A DNA stretch of 64,000 nt from Pseudomonas extremorientalis (GTDB lineage Bacteria; Pseudomonadota; Gammaproteobacteria; Pseudomonadales; Pseudomonadaceae): assembly GCF_001870465.1 (NCBI RefSeq), contig NZ_MDGK01000003.1:124001-188000 (forward strand), given 5' to 3'. Below are positions 36,663-48,983 of this stretch, one piece after another. Position 1 is the first letter of the stretch. Every line of letters starts with the position of its first letter. A program made the position numbers and the translations under genes. A model generated the notes under the pieces. It was not told where the DNA came from and searched no databases. It was given only the letters and a program-made list of their open reading frames with translations.

Positions 36663-37723
36663 TGTTTGCCTATATCGTGCGGCGCCTGCTGCTGATCATC
36701 CCGACGCTGGTGATCATCCTGCTGGTGAATTTCGTGATCGTGCAGGCCGCTCCCGGCGGCCCGGTGGAACAAGCCATCGCCCATCTGCAAGGGATCGGCG
36801 GCGGCGGCGTCGGCGGTTCCTCCGGTGAAGGCATCAGCAGCGGCTCCCGCGCCAGCCGTGGCCTGGACCCGAAGCTGATCGCTGACATCGAGAAACAGTA
36901 TGGCTTCGACAAACCCGCGCCGGAACGCCTGTGGCTGATGCTCAAGAGCTATGCCCAGTTGGACTTCGGCAACAGCTTCTTTCGCGGCAAGACGGTGATC
37001 GAGCTGATCCTGGAAAAAATGCCCGTGACCATCTCCCTCGGCCTGTGGGCCACGTTGATCACCTACCTGGTGTCGATTCCCCTGGGGATTCGCAAGGCGG
37101 TGCGCCACGGCAGTAGCTTCGACGTGTGGAGCAGCACCGCGATTGTCGTCGGCTATGCGATGCCGGCATTCCTGTTCGCGATGTTCCTGATCGTAGTGTT
37201 TGCCGGTGGTACATCGTTGAGCTGGTTTCCGGTGCGCGGTCTGGTGTCGGAAAACTTCGAAGAGCTGAGCACCGTGGGCAAGGTCGCCGATTACTTCTGG
37301 CATCTGGTATTGCCGGTCACCTCGCTGGTGATCGGCGGGTTTGCCACGCTGACCATCCTCACCAAGAACTCGTTCCTCAATGAAATCACGCGCCAGTACG
37401 TGGTGACCGCCCGCGCCAAGGGCTTGAGCGAACGACGCGTGCTCTACGGGCATGTGTTCCGCAATGCGATGTTGCTGGTGATCTCCGGAATTCCCCAGGC
37501 CTTTATTGCCGTGTTCTTTGCCGGTTCGCTGCTGATCGAGGTGATTTTCTCCCTCGACGGCCTGGGCCGCATGAGCTACGAGGCGGCTGTGTCCCGGGAC
37601 TACCCTGTGGTATTCGGTTCGCTGTTCATCTTCACCTTGTTCGGCCTCTTGATAAAACTCATCGGTGACCTCTGCTACACCCTGGTGGACCCGCGTATCG
37701 ACTTCGCCGCGAGGAACGCTTGA
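36662..37723 (+). CDS. yejB: Peptide ABC permease YejB
   Basis: A 353-residue DppB/OppB-type inner-membrane permease: [20 protein letters not shown], a periplasmic loop with a glycine-serine-rich insert ([12 protein letters not shown]), [13 protein letters not shown], and the EAA-like coupling motif in [20 protein letters not shown]. It pairs with YejE. Its stop overlaps the yejE start (TGATG). Confidence 0.94.
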   Translation: MFAYIVRRLLLIIPTLVIILLVNFVIVQAAPGGPVEQAIAHLQGIGGGGVGGSSGEGISSGSRASRGLDPKLIADIEKQYGFDKPAPERLWLMLKSYAQLDFGNSFFRGKTVIELILEKMPVTISLGLWATLITYLVSIPLGIRKAVRHGSSFDVWSSTAIVVGYAMPAFLFAMFLIVVFAGGTSLSWFPVRGLVSENFEELSTVGKVADYFWHLVLPVTSLVIGGFATLTILTKNSFLNEITRQYVVTARAKGLSERRVLYGHVFRNAMLLVISGIPQAFIAVFFAGSLLIEVIFSLDGLGRMSYEAAVSRDYPVVFGSLFIFTLFGLLIKLIGDLCYTLVDPRIDFAARNA

Positions 37724-38745
37724 TGCTTAACCTGTCTCCCGTGGCCCGTCGGCGTTTCGAGCGCTTCAAGAAAAACCGCCGCGGCTGGTGGTCGCTGTGG
37801 CTGTTTATCGGCCTGTTTATCCTGACCCTGGGCGGCGAGTTGATCGCCAATGACAAACCCTTGGTGCTGAGTTTCAAGAACGAGCTGTATTTTCCGGTGT
37901 TCAAGCGCTACACCGAGCAACAGTTCGGCGGCCAGTTGCCGTTCCAGGCTGACTATCGCAGTGACTACGTGCAAAAGCTGATCGAGCAGGACGGCGGCTG
38001 GATGCTGTTCCCGCCGATTCCGTTCAGCGACGACACGCCCAACTACGAGCTGACCCGGCCTGCCCCCAGCCCGCCTTCGACGGTGAACTGGCTGGGCACC
38101 GATGACCAGTCGCGGGATGTACTGGCGCGGGTGATCTTTGGCGCCCGGGTATCGATCCTGTTTGCGCTGGCGCTCACCGCGATCAGCGCAGCCATCGGCA
38201 TTGCCGCCGGCGCATTGCAGGGCTATTACGGCGGTTGGGTGGACCTGATCGGCCAGCGCGTGCTGGAGGTGTGGTCCGGATTGCCGGTGCTGTACCTGCT
38301 GATCATCCTGTCGGGTTTTGTGGAGCCGAATTTCTGGTGGCTGCTGGGGATCATGGCGCTGTTTTCCTGGCTGGCCCTGGTGGATGTGGTGCGCGCCGAG
38401 TTCCTGCGCGGGCGCAACCTGGAATACGTCAAGGCCGCACGGGCGCTGGGCCTGGGCGATGGCAAAATCATCCGGCGGCATATCCTGCCCAACGCCATGA
38501 CGGCGACCTTGAGTTACCTGCCGTTCATCCTGACCGGTGCGATTTCGACGCTGAGCGCGCTGGACTTTCTCGGTTTCGGCATGCCGGCAGGCAGCGCGTC
38601 CCTGGGTGAGCTGATCGCCCAGGGCAAGCAGAACCTGCAAGCGCCGTGGCTGGGCCTGACAGCGTTTTTCACCCTGGCGCTGATCCTGTCGCTGCTGGTC
38701 TTTATCGGCGAGGCATTGCGTGATGCCTTCGACCCACGCTCATGA
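37723..38745 (+). CDS. yejE: Peptide ABC permease YejE
   Basis: A 340-residue DppC/OppC-type permease. It starts at the ATG that overlaps the yejB stop, with GAGGAA upstream. It has the N-terminal OppC domain (RFKKNRRGWWSLWLFIG), GTDDQSRDVLARVIFGARVS, and the coupling segment EYVKAARALGLGDGKIIRRH. An extended loop between the first helix and the permease core (ELYFPVFKRYTEQQFGG) is characteristic of YejE rather than DppC. Confidence 0.94.
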   Translation: MLNLSPVARRRFERFKKNRRGWWSLWLFIGLFILTLGGELIANDKPLVLSFKNELYFPVFKRYTEQQFGGQLPFQADYRSDYVQKLIEQDGGWMLFPPIPFSDDTPNYELTRPAPSPPSTVNWLGTDDQSRDVLARVIFGARVSILFALALTAISAAIGIAAGALQGYYGGWVDLIGQRVLEVWSGLPVLYLLIILSGFVEPNFWWLLGIMALFSWLALVDVVRAEFLRGRNLEYVKAARALGLGDGKIIRRHILPNAMTATLSYLPFILTGAISTLSALDFLGFGMPAGSASLGELIAQGKQNLQAPWLGLTAFFTLALILSLLVFIGEALRDAFDPRS

Positions 38746-38755
38746 GTGACTGCCT

Positions 38756-40330
38756 ATGAACCTGATCGAAATCCGCGACCTCAGCGTCGCGTTCAGTGGC
38801 CAGACCGTGGTGCGCAACCTGTGCGTGGACGTACGCCCCGGCGAGTGTTTGGCACTGGTGGGCGAGTCGGGCTCGGGCAAGTCGGTGACGGCCCACTCGA
38901 TCCTGCAACTGCTGCCCGAGGCCGGTACTCAAACCACCGGTTCCATCAAGTACCGTGGCCAGGAACTGGTCGGCGCTTCAGCCGCCACCTTGCAGAAGCT
39001 GCGTGGCAACCGCATTGCCATGATCTTCCAGGAGCCGATGACCTCGCTCAACCCGTTGCACAGCATCGAAAAGCAGATCGGCGAAACCCTGCTGCTGCAC
39101 AAGGGCCTGGGCGGCAAGGCGGCGCAGGCGCGCATCCTGGAACTGCTCGAACTGGTGGGCATCCAGAAGCCCCAGGAACGCCTCAAGGCTTATCCGCACC
39201 AGCTCTCCGGTGGTCAGCGCCAACGGGTGATGATCGCCATGGCCCTGGCCTGCGAACCGGAACTGCTGATCGCCGACGAACCCACCACCGCCCTGGACGT
39301 GACGGTACAGCGCAAGATCCTGCTGCTGCTCAAGTCCCTGCAACAACGCCTGGGCATGTCCCTGCTGCTGATCAGCCACGACCTCAACCTGGTGCGCAGC
39401 ATTGCCCAGCGCGTGTGTGTGATGCGTGCCGGTGAAATCGTCGAGCAAGCCGACTGCCAGACACTGTTCAACGCGCCGCAGCACCCCTACAGCCGCCTGC
39501 TGCTGGATGCAGAGCCGGCCGGCGATGCGCTGTGCAGCGATGCACGCGAGACGGTATTGCAGGTGGATGACCTGACCGTGCAATTCCCCCTCGGCGGTGG
39601 TTTGTTCCGGCGCAAGACTTACTTGCGGGCGGTGGATGGCATCAGCCTGAGCGTGCAGCGCGGCAAGACCCTGGGGATTGTCGGCGAGTCCGGCTCGGGC
39701 AAGTCCACCCTGGGCCAGGCGATTTTGCGGCTTCTTGATTCCACGGGCAGCATCCGCTTCCAGGGTGAAGCCCTCGACCCGCTGAACCATAAGCAGATGC
39801 GCCCATGGCGCAAGCAGATGCAGGTGGTGTTCCAGGACCCCTACGGCAGCCTCAGCCCGCGCATGACCGTGGAGCAGATCATCAGCGAAGGCCTGGAGGT
39901 GCACGCACCGTGCAGCCTGGCCGACCGCGATGCACAGGTGGTGCAGGTGCTCAAGGACGTGGGCCTCGATCCCGCCAGCCGCCATCGCTACCCCCATGAG
40001 TTCTCCGGTGGTCAGCGCCAACGCATCGCCATCGCCCGCGCCCTGGTGCTCAAGCCGGCGCTGATGTTGCTCGACGAACCGACCTCGGCCCTCGACCGCA
40101 CCGTGCAGAAACAAGTGGTGGCGCTGCTGCGTGAGTTGCAGGAGAAATACGGCCTGACCTACCTGTTTATCAGCCACGACCTGGCCGTGGTGCGTGCCAT
40201 GGCCCATGACATGATCGTGATCAAGGATGGCAAGGTGGTGGAGGCCGGCGCGAGCCACCAGGTGTTTGATGCACCGCAGCATCCTTACACCCAAGAGCTG
40301 CTGGCGGCGGCGTGCGGGCTGTCGTCATGA
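38756..40330 (+). CDS. yejF: Peptide ABC transporter ATPase YejF (two ATPase domains)
   Basis: A 524-residue protein with two complete ABC modules. Module 1: [37 protein letters not shown]. Module 2: [38 protein letters not shown]. Each module ends with the oligopeptide-transporter C-terminal tail ([31 protein letters not shown]). This fused form is usual for YejF. The last bases, ATGA, also start the regulator gene. Confidence 0.95.
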   Translation: MNLIEIRDLSVAFSGQTVVRNLCVDVRPGECLALVGESGSGKSVTAHSILQLLPEAGTQTTGSIKYRGQELVGASAATLQKLRGNRIAMIFQEPMTSLNPLHSIEKQIGETLLLHKGLGGKAAQARILELLELVGIQKPQERLKAYPHQLSGGQRQRVMIAMALACEPELLIADEPTTALDVTVQRKILLLLKSLQQRLGMSLLLISHDLNLVRSIAQRVCVMRAGEIVEQADCQTLFNAPQHPYSRLLLDAEPAGDALCSDARETVLQVDDLTVQFPLGGGLFRRKTYLRAVDGISLSVQRGKTLGIVGESGSGKSTLGQAILRLLDSTGSIRFQGEALDPLNHKQMRPWRKQMQVVFQDPYGSLSPRMTVEQIISEGLEVHAPCSLADRDAQVVQVLKDVGLDPASRHRYPHEFSGGQRQRIAIARALVLKPALMLLDEPTSALDRTVQKQVVALLRELQEKYGLTYLFISHDLAVVRAMAHDMIVIKDGKVVEAGASHQVFDAPQHPYTQELLAAACGLSS

Positions 40331-41721
40331 GTACCAGCCTCACGGATTACCAACAGGTTCGCGGCCTGGCTATCCAGTCGCTGTTCGAGATCATCGAGCA
40401 GTCCAGCGAAGGCACGGTGATTGTCGACCGCGACGCCAATATCGTGTGGATGAACGAGCGCTACGCCAAGCGCTTTGGCCTCAAGAGCGCCGACGAGGCC
40501 ATCGGCCAGCCGTGCGAGCAGGTGATCTCCAACAGCCTGCTGCGCCAGGTGGTACGCAATGACCAGCCCATATTGCTGGACATCCAGGACACGCCCAAGG
40601 GCCCGTTGGTGGTGATGCGCTTGCCGATCCACAACGACGCCGGTGCGGTGATCGGTGCGATCGGCTTTGCCTTGTTTGATGAACTGCGCAACCTGTCGCC
40701 ACTGATTGAGCGCTACCTGAGCATGCAGCAAGAACTGGCGTCGACGCGCTCCTTGCTGCGCTCGCGGCAGAGCAAATACAACTTCGCGCATTTTATCGGC
40801 ACCAGCGCCGCCAGCCTCGAAGTGAAACGCCGGGCGCGGCGCAGTGCCAGCGCCGAATCGCCCGTGTTGCTGCTGGGCGAAACCGGTACCGGCAAGGAGC
40901 TGCTGGCCCAGGCGATTCATGGCGCGTCCAGCCGCGCGCACAAGGCCTTTGTCAGCATCAACAGCGCGGCGATTCCCGCTGACCTGCTGGAAGCCGAGTT
41001 CTTCGGCACCGCACCGGGCGCGTTTACCGGCGCCGACCGCAAGGGCCGCCCCGGCAAGTTCCAGATCGCCCAGGGCGGCACGCTGTTCCTCGACGAAATC
41101 GGTGACATGCCCCTGCCCTTGCAAAGCAAACTGCTGCGCGTGTTGCAGGAAAAGGAATTCGAGCCGGTGGGTTCCAATGAGATGCTGCACAGCGATGTGC
41201 GGGTGATCGCCGCCACCTCCATGGACCTGGAGGCGGCGATCAAGCGCGGCGAGTTCCGCGCGGACTTGTATTACCGGCTGAATGTGCTGCCAATCCAGGT
41301 GCCGCCGTTGCGTGAGCGGCTGGAGGATATTCCGGCGTTGAGCGAGGCGATCCTGGAGGAACTGCGCAGCCAGCATGAACTGGACCGCGAGGCCCTGGCA
41401 CTGCTGGCGCAGCATGCGTGGCCGGGGAACATCCGTGAGTTGCGCAATGTGCTGGAACGGGCGGCGTTGCTCAGTGATGACCTGGTGTTGAATGCCGGGG
41501 AGATTCGGGCGGCGATTGGCACCTTTACCCCCGTGGAGCGTGGGAGTGCCGTCGCGACAGTCGAGGGCGAAAGCTTCAGTGCGGCGCGGGAGCGGTTTGA
41601 TCGGCAGATCATCGCGGCGGCATTGAGCGCGTGCGAGGGAAATGTGGTGGAAGCGGCCAAGCGGTTGGGGCTTGGGCGGTCGACGCTGTACAAGAAGATG
41701 GTGGCGTTGGGTATCAACTGA
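40327..41721 (+). CDS. hbcR: Sigma-54 enhancer-binding activator, HbcR-like
   Basis: A 464-residue activator with an N-terminal PAS domain (about 20-125; EQSSEGTVIVDRDANIVWMN), an AAA+ domain with GETGTGKE from residue 184, the GAFTGA loop, [14 protein letters not shown] and FRADLYYRLNVLPI, and a C-terminal Fis helix-turn-helix (AAKRLGLGRSTLYKKM). The start overlaps the yejF stop by four bases. The genes after it (permease, 3-hydroxybutyrate dehydrogenase) match the neighbours of PA2005 (HbcR), which with RpoN controls 3-hydroxybutyrate use in P. aeruginosa. The assignment rests on that context. Confidence 0.88.
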   Translation: MSTSLTDYQQVRGLAIQSLFEIIEQSSEGTVIVDRDANIVWMNERYAKRFGLKSADEAIGQPCEQVISNSLLRQVVRNDQPILLDIQDTPKGPLVVMRLPIHNDAGAVIGAIGFALFDELRNLSPLIERYLSMQQELASTRSLLRSRQSKYNFAHFIGTSAASLEVKRRARRSASAESPVLLLGETGTGKELLAQAIHGASSRAHKAFVSINSAAIPADLLEAEFFGTAPGAFTGADRKGRPGKFQIAQGGTLFLDEIGDMPLPLQSKLLRVLQEKEFEPVGSNEMLHSDVRVIAATSMDLEAAIKRGEFRADLYYRLNVLPIQVPPLRERLEDIPALSEAILEELRSQHELDREALALLAQHAWPGNIRELRNVLERAALLSDDLVLNAGEIRAAIGTFTPVERGSAVATVEGESFSAARERFDRQIIAAALSACEGNVVEAAKRLGLGRSTLYKKMVALGIN

Positions 41722-41756
41722 TCTCCAAACAGAGACACGAATTTCAATACAGAGAC
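41721..41756. promoter_or_regulatory. Two tandem inverted repeats, likely HbcR sites
   Basis: ATCTC-caaaca-GAGAC (41721-41736) and ATTTC-aataca-GAGAC (41741-41756) share the half-site GAGAC with a six-base spacer. Their starts are 20 bases apart, about two helical turns. A third copy is at 41867. They are about 190-225 bases upstream of the sigma-54 promoter at 41945. Confidence 0.6.
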
Positions 41757-41763
41757 TAGCTAA

Positions 41764-41853
41764 TGTGGGAGGGGGCTTGCCCCCGATGGTGGTGCTTCAG
41801 CTGGCTATTGGTTGGCTGACACACTGCCATCGGGGGCAAGCCCCCTCCCACAC
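41764..41853. repeat. REP doublet (REPIN) 1
   Basis: Two inverted copies of GTGGGAGGGGGCTTGCCCCC...GAT separated by a loop, together able to form a long hairpin. It sits in the regulatory region between hbcR and the permease gene, splitting the proposed activator sites. Confidence 0.9.
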
Positions 41854-41866
41854 TTGTTTGTCACTT

Positions 41867-41882
41867 GTCTCAAGTTAGAGAC
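41867..41882. promoter_or_regulatory. Third inverted repeat, likely HbcR site
   Basis: GTCTC-aagtta-GAGAC is a perfect 5-bp inverted repeat with a six-base spacer, the best of the three copies. It is 63 bases upstream of the -24 element at 41945. Confidence 0.6.
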
Positions 41883-41944
41883 CACATTCAAAGAAGCACG
41901 CCAAATACAGAAAATTACTGTTTAATTTCAACAAGTTAAGAACA

Positions 41945-41959
41945 TGGCACATATCTCGC
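41945..41959 (+). promoter_or_regulatory. Predicted sigma-54 (-24/-12) promoter of the 3-hydroxybutyrate operon
   Basis: TGGCACATATCTCGC has the invariant GG and GC exactly ten bases apart. The predicted start, near 41971, leaves a leader of about 45 bases before the permease ATG at 42017. It fits the sigma-54 activator encoded just upstream. Confidence 0.75.
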
Positions 41960-42016
41960 TATAGCCCTCTCCTAAAGCAACACCCCACAACAATAACAAT
42001 CCGATGGAGACACACC

Positions 42017-43408
42017 ATGAGTGTGATCATTGCCCTGGCAGCCCTGGCGCTGCTGATGCTGGCGGCCTACCGTGGCTATAGCGTTATCCTGTTTGCCCCC
42101 ATCGCCGCCCTCGGCGCTGTCCTGCTCACCGACCCGTCCGCCGTCGCACCTGCCTTTACCGGGGTGTTCATGGAGAAGATGGTCGGCTTTATCAAGCTGT
42201 ATTTCCCGGTGTTCCTGCTCGGTGCAGTGTTCGGCAAGCTGATCGAGCTGTCGGGCTTCTCGCGCTCGATTGTGGCGGCGGCCATTCGTTTGCTCGGCAC
42301 GCGCCAGGCGATGCTGGTGATCGTGCTGGTCTGCGCCCTGCTCACCTACGGCGGCGTATCGCTGTTCGTGGTGGTGTTTGCGGTGTATCCGTTTGCAGCG
42401 GAGATGTTCCGCCAAAGCAATATTCCCAAGCGCCTGATCCCGGCCACCATCGCCCTCGGTGCGTTTTCGTTCACCATGGACGCCTTGCCCGGCACCCCGC
42501 AGATCCAGAACATCATCCCCAGCACCTTCTTCAACACCACCGCCTGGGCCGCGCCGTGGCTGGGTTTGATCGGCACGATCTTCGTGTTCTGCGCCGGCAT
42601 GCTCTACCTGGCACGCCAGCGCAACAAGGCGCAGCGTGCCGGTGAAGGCTATGGCACGGAGCTGCGCAACGAGCCGGAAACCGCCGAGGACCTGACCCTG
42701 CCCAATCCCTGGATCGCGCTGTCGCCACTGATCCTGGTCGGCGTGATGAACCTGTTGTTCACCCACTGGATCCCGCAGTGGTACGGCAAGACCCACAGCC
42801 TCAGCCTGCCCGGCATGAGTGCGCCGGTGACCACCGAAATCGCCAAGCTCACCGCGATCTGGGCGGTACAGGCGGCGTTGCTGGTGGGGATCATCTTGGT
42901 GCTGGTGTTCGGCTTCTCGGCGATCAAGAGCAAGCTGGCCGAAGGTAGCAAAAGCGCGGTCAGCGGTGCGCTGCTGGCGGCGATGAACACCGCCTCTGAA
43001 TATGGCTTTGGCGCGGTGATCGCCTCGCTGCCGGGCTTCCTGGTGCTGGCCGACTGGCTCAAGGGCATTCCCAACCCGCTGGTCAATGAAGCGATCACCG
43101 TGACCCTGCTGGCCGGTATCACCGGTTCCGCGTCGGGCGGCATGAGCATCGCCCTGGCGGCGATGTCCGAGAGCTTTATTTCAGCGGCCCATGCGGCCAA
43201 TATCCCCCTTGAAGTGCTGCACCGCGTCGCGGCCATGGCCAGCGGCGGCATGGACACCCTGCCCCACAACGGCGCGGTGATCACGCTGCTGGCGGTCACC
43301 GGCCTGACCCACCGCGAAGCCTACAAGGACATTTTCGGCATCACGCTCATCAAGACCCTCGCGGTGTTCGTGGTGATCGGTACTTTCTACGCCACCGGCA
43401 TTGTGTGA
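42017..43408 (+). CDS. GntP-family permease, likely for 3-hydroxybutyrate
   Basis: A 463-residue transporter with about 12 hydrophobic segments and GntP-family features (VFLLGAVFGKLIELSGFS, LPGTPQIQNIIPSTFF, GITGSASGGMSIALAAM, GGMDTLPHNGAVITLL). It would import D-3-hydroxybutyrate as a proton or sodium symporter. It is seven bases from the dehydrogenase gene, so the two form an operon under the promoter at 41945. The same order, regulator-permease-bdhA, occurs in P. aeruginosa (PA2005-PA2004-PA2003). Confidence 0.9.
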   Translation: MSVIIALAALALLMLAAYRGYSVILFAPIAALGAVLLTDPSAVAPAFTGVFMEKMVGFIKLYFPVFLLGAVFGKLIELSGFSRSIVAAAIRLLGTRQAMLVIVLVCALLTYGGVSLFVVVFAVYPFAAEMFRQSNIPKRLIPATIALGAFSFTMDALPGTPQIQNIIPSTFFNTTAWAAPWLGLIGTIFVFCAGMLYLARQRNKAQRAGEGYGTELRNEPETAEDLTLPNPWIALSPLILVGVMNLLFTHWIPQWYGKTHSLSLPGMSAPVTTEIAKLTAIWAVQAALLVGIILVLVFGFSAIKSKLAEGSKSAVSGALLAAMNTASEYGFGAVIASLPGFLVLADWLKGIPNPLVNEAITVTLLAGITGSASGGMSIALAAMSESFISAAHAANIPLEVLHRVAAMASGGMDTLPHNGAVITLLAVTGLTHREAYKDIFGITLIKTLAVFVVIGTFYATGIV

Positions 43409-43415
43409 GGTTTCC

Positions 43416-44189
43416 ATGACGACATTGAACGGCAAGACCGCCCTGGTCACCGGCTCCACCAGCGGTATCGGCCTGGGCATCGCCTTGAGCCTGGCCAAGG
43501 CCGGCGCCAACCTGATCCTCAATGGCTTCGGTGACGCCAGCGCGGTGATCGCCCAGGTGCGGGCGTTCGGCGGCAAGGTCGGCCATCATCCGGCCGACGT
43601 CAGCGACCCGGCGCAGATCGCCGACATGATCGCCTACGCCGAGCGTGAATTCGGCGGCGTCGACATCCTGGTCAACAACGCCGGCATCCAGCATGTGGCG
43701 GCGGTGGAAGACTTCCCGGCCGAACGCTGGGACTCGATCATCGCGATCAACCTGTCCTCGGTGTTCCACAGCACACGCTTGAGCCTGCCGGGGATGAAGG
43801 CCAAGGGCTGGGGGCGTATTGTCAATATTGCCTCGGTGCATGGCCAGGTCGGGTCGGTGGGCAAGGCCGCGTATGTGGCGGCCAAGCATGGCGTGATCGG
43901 GTTGACCAAGGTGGTCGGCCTGGAGACCGCCACCAGCAATGTCACCTGCAACGCCATCTGCCCCGGCTGGGTGCTGACGCCGCTGGTGCAGAAGCAGATC
44001 GATGATCGCGCCGCCAGTGGTATCGACCCGCAGCAGGCGCAGCACGACCTGCTGGCGGAGAAGCAACCGTCGCTGGCGTTTGTGACACCGCCGCAGTTGG
44101 GTGAACTGGTGCTGTTTTTGTGCAGCGAAGCCGGTGCCCAGGTGCGCGGTGCGGCATGGAATATCGACGGCGGCTGGCTGGCCCAGTAA
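43416..44189 (+). CDS. bdhA: D-3-hydroxybutyrate dehydrogenase
   Basis: A 257-residue SDR enzyme that oxidises D-3-hydroxybutyrate to acetoacetate with NAD. Motifs: TGSTSGIGLGIA, DILVNNAGIQHVAAVE, NIASVHGQVGSVGKAAYVAA followed by KHG (YxxxK), CNAICPGWVLTPLVQKQI, and the C-terminal NIDGGWLAQ. I chose the ATG at 43416 (GAGG six bases upstream). Length and the VHG and PLVQKQI segments are typical of BdhA. Confidence 0.95.
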   Translation: MTTLNGKTALVTGSTSGIGLGIALSLAKAGANLILNGFGDASAVIAQVRAFGGKVGHHPADVSDPAQIADMIAYAEREFGGVDILVNNAGIQHVAAVEDFPAERWDSIIAINLSSVFHSTRLSLPGMKAKGWGRIVNIASVHGQVGSVGKAAYVAAKHGVIGLTKVVGLETATSNVTCNAICPGWVLTPLVQKQIDDRAASGIDPQQAQHDLLAEKQPSLAFVTPPQLGELVLFLCSEAGAQVRGAAWNIDGGWLAQ

Positions 44190-44207
44190 CAGCGGACACT
44201 GGCGTTC

Positions 44208-44304
44208 AAAATGTGGGAGGGGGCTTGCCCCCGATAGCGGTGGGTCAGTCACCCCATGTATCAACTGGCACTCCCTCATCGGGGGCAAGCCCCCTCCCAC
44301 ATTT
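44208..44304. repeat. REP doublet (REPIN) 2
   Basis: Inverted pair with the same outer sequence and orientation as REPIN 1, with a different loop. It lies between bdhA and the acetoacetyl-CoA synthetase gene and could end or protect the bdhA transcript. Confidence 0.9.
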
Positions 44305-44350
44305 GAACTGTATTGTCTGGATGAATGAATACATAAAAAGAGACGTGCCT

Positions 44351-46309
<1,959 letters not shown>

Positions 46310-46444
46310 AAGGTTTCAGCGCTGACGCAGTCATTTGAAGACAAACCCCCAATGCATGCTATTTTTCGGGGGTAGTCACTCATTGCCGACTGACGGGATA
46401 ATGGGTGTTGTCATTTTTCAAAGCGTTACGCTCAGGGCTTTTTC

Positions 46445-48940
46445 ATGATTGGAACATCCACCGGCAGCGAAGCCGCCGCATTGATTGCGCGGCTGGACTG
46501 GGCGCAAAGCCCTCTCGGTGAGGCCGGTGATTGGCCGCAAAGCCTGCGCACGGCGGTCGATATCGTGGTGCACTCGCCGATGCCGATGCTCCTGCTGTGG
46601 GGCAACCAGCTCACGCAGCTCTACAACGACGGGTTCGCCCAACTCGCGGGCAATAAACACCCTGGGGCCATGGGCCAGCCGGCGCACCAGACCTGGCCGG
46701 AGCTGGAAGGCTTTACCGGGCCGATCTACGACGCCGTGCTCAGCGGCCAGGTGCGTACCTTCAGCGAGCAGCGCTTCGTACTGCAACGCCACAATCGCGA
46801 TACTGAAATCTGGCTGGACCTCACCTACAGCCCGGTCCGCGATGAAAGCGGCAGCGTTGCCGGCATCCTGGTCACCGCCATCGAAACCAATGAACGGCGC
46901 AAGGCCCAGCACAACACCGAACAGCGCCTGCAACTGGCATTGGCGGCCACCGACGCGGTCGGCACCTGGGACTGGGATATCGGCGAAGACCGTTTTATCG
47001 CTGACACGCACTTCGCCTACCTGCATGGTGTCGATCCCGACGATGCAAGCCGTTTGCCGATCAGCGACTACCTGCAAGGCGTGCACCCGGAAGACCGTGG
47101 CATGGTGGCGCGCAGCATCAAGCACTGCATCACCTTCGGCACCGAGTACGCCGAGGAATACCGCCTGCTGCAAGCCGATGGCCAAGTGCGCTGGGTATTC
47201 GCCCGCGGGCGCTGCTACAAGGATCATCAAGGCCGCCCCGCGCGTTTCCTGGGTGCTGCGCTGGACCTGACCGAGCGCAAACACACCGAGCAGGCCTTGC
47301 GCCAAAGCCAGAGCGAGCTGCAGCTGATCATCAACGCCATGCCGGTGTTGATCGGTTATGTCGACCACGAGCAGCGGTTCCGCCTGAACAACAGCGCTTA
47401 CCTGGACTGGTACGGCATGACGCCCCAGGAGCTGTACGGCAAGACCATCCGCGAAGTGCTCGGCGACGAGGTGTATGCCGGGCGTGTAGACAAGATCGAG
47501 GCCGCACTCAAGGGCAAGGCCTGCAGCTTCATGACCATCACGCCACACCAGGACGGTCGACCGCGCCACGCCCTGATGAAGTACCTGCCACGCTTCAGCA
47601 ATGACGGTTCGGTGAAGGGTTTCTACATCTTTGTGATCGATGAAACCGAACGCAAGCTCACCGAAGAAGCCCTGCGCCACCTCAATGAAAACCTCGAGGA
47701 ACGCGTGGCCCAGCGCACCCAGGCGCTGGCCGAGGCCAACCAGCGCCTGCAAAACGAAATGTTCGAACGCGAACGCGCCGAAGATGCGCTGCGCCACGCC
47801 CAGAAGATGGAAGCGGTGGGCCAGCTCACCGGCGGTATCGCCCACGACTTCAACAATATGCTCACCGGCATCATCGGCAGCCTGGACCTGATGCAGCGCT
47901 ACATCGCTGCCGGGCGCAGTGACGAGATCGGTCGTTTTACCGATGCCGCCGTATCCTCCGCCCACCGTGCGGCCGCCCTCACCCACCGCTTGCTGGCGTT
48001 CTCGCGGCGCCAGTCCCTGGACCGTCGCCCGCTGGACCCGAACCAGTTGGTGGCGTCCCTGGAAGAGTTGTTCCGCCGCACCAAGGGCGCGCACATCAGC
48101 CTCAAGGTGCAGCTCGGCCATGACATCTGGCCGGTGAACACCGACGCCAGCCAACTGGAAAACGCCCTGCTCAACCTGGTGATCAACGCCCGCGACGCGA
48201 TGCCCGACGGCGGTGAACTGCTGATCGAAACCGCCAACAGTTACCTGGACGGCACCGACATCACCACCCTGGAACCGGTCAAGGCCGGCGACTACGTGAT
48301 GCTTGGCGTGTGCGACAACGGCACCGGCATGGCGCCGAAGATTCTGGCCAAGGCGTTCGACCCGTTCTTCACCACCAAACCCATCGGCCAGGGCACGGGC
48401 CTGGGGCTGTCGATGATCTACGGCTTTGCCCAGCAGTCCGGCGGGCATGTGACGATCCAGAGCGCGCCGGGCCAGGGCACCTGCGTGCGCCTGTATCTGC
48501 CGCGCCTGCATGGCACCTCCCTGGAAAGCGACCTGCCTGCCAGCCTCGGTGAAGCCCCGGTAGCCCTGGCCGGTGAAGCCGTGGTCGTGGTCGAAGATGA
48601 CCCGGCAGTGCGCATGCTGGTGGTCAATGTGCTCGACGAACTGGGCTACACGGCGCACCAGGCAGGCGACGCCCGGGCTGCACTGCCACTGCTGGAGTCG
48701 GACCTGCGTGTGGATCTGCTGGTGACTGACGTTGGCCTGCCGGGCATGAATGGCCGGCAGCTTGCGGAAATCGCCCGCCAGCACCGGCCGGGGCTGAAGG
48801 TACTGTTCATGACCGGTTACGCGGAAAAAGCCGCCGAGCGCCAGGGCTTCCTCGAAGACGGCATGGACATGGTGGCCAAGCCGTTTTCCATCGACCTGCT
48901 GGCGACAAAAATCCGCAGCATGATCAACGCCGACGAATGA
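46445..48940 (+). CDS. Hybrid sensor histidine kinase with PAS domains and receiver
   Basis: An 831-residue soluble-looking hybrid kinase without clear membrane helices. Three PAS-type domains (about 30-155, 160-280, 290-410) are followed by a coiled coil (about 410-450), the dimerisation domain with GIAHDFNN (His467), and the ATPase domain with [14 protein letters not shown] and [18 protein letters not shown]. The C-terminal receiver has [16 protein letters not shown] (phospho-acceptor Asp762) and the Lys in MVAKPFS. The signal and target are unknown; no separate response regulator is next to it. Confidence 0.93.
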   Translation: MIGTSTGSEAAALIARLDWAQSPLGEAGDWPQSLRTAVDIVVHSPMPMLLLWGNQLTQLYNDGFAQLAGNKHPGAMGQPAHQTWPELEGFTGPIYDAVLSGQVRTFSEQRFVLQRHNRDTEIWLDLTYSPVRDESGSVAGILVTAIETNERRKAQHNTEQRLQLALAATDAVGTWDWDIGEDRFIADTHFAYLHGVDPDDASRLPISDYLQGVHPEDRGMVARSIKHCITFGTEYAEEYRLLQADGQVRWVFARGRCYKDHQGRPARFLGAALDLTERKHTEQALRQSQSELQLIINAMPVLIGYVDHEQRFRLNNSAYLDWYGMTPQELYGKTIREVLGDEVYAGRVDKIEAALKGKACSFMTITPHQDGRPRHALMKYLPRFSNDGSVKGFYIFVIDETERKLTEEALRHLNENLEERVAQRTQALAEANQRLQNEMFERERAEDALRHAQKMEAVGQLTGGIAHDFNNMLTGIIGSLDLMQRYIAAGRSDEIGRFTDAAVSSAHRAAALTHRLLAFSRRQSLDRRPLDPNQLVASLEELFRRTKGAHISLKVQLGHDIWPVNTDASQLENALLNLVINARDAMPDGGELLIETANSYLDGTDITTLEPVKAGDYVMLGVCDNGTGMAPKILAKAFDPFFTTKPIGQGTGLGLSMIYGFAQQSGGHVTIQSAPGQGTCVRLYLPRLHGTSLESDLPASLGEAPVALAGEAVVVVEDDPAVRMLVVNVLDELGYTAHQAGDARAALPLLESDLRVDLLVTDVGLPGMNGRQLAEIARQHRPGLKVLFMTGYAEKAAERQGFLEDGMDMVAKPFSIDLLATKIRSMINADE

Positions 48941-48983
48941 GTTCAGGCATAATCGCGCGCCGTCGCACACCTGGTAGAGATCA

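Noticed and set aside
46418..48970. An 850-codon open frame on the minus strand
   Set aside because: It is exactly antisense to the hybrid sensor kinase, which has all family motifs. The antisense product is rich in His, Gly and Val without any domain, as expected for a shadow of GC-rich coding DNA.
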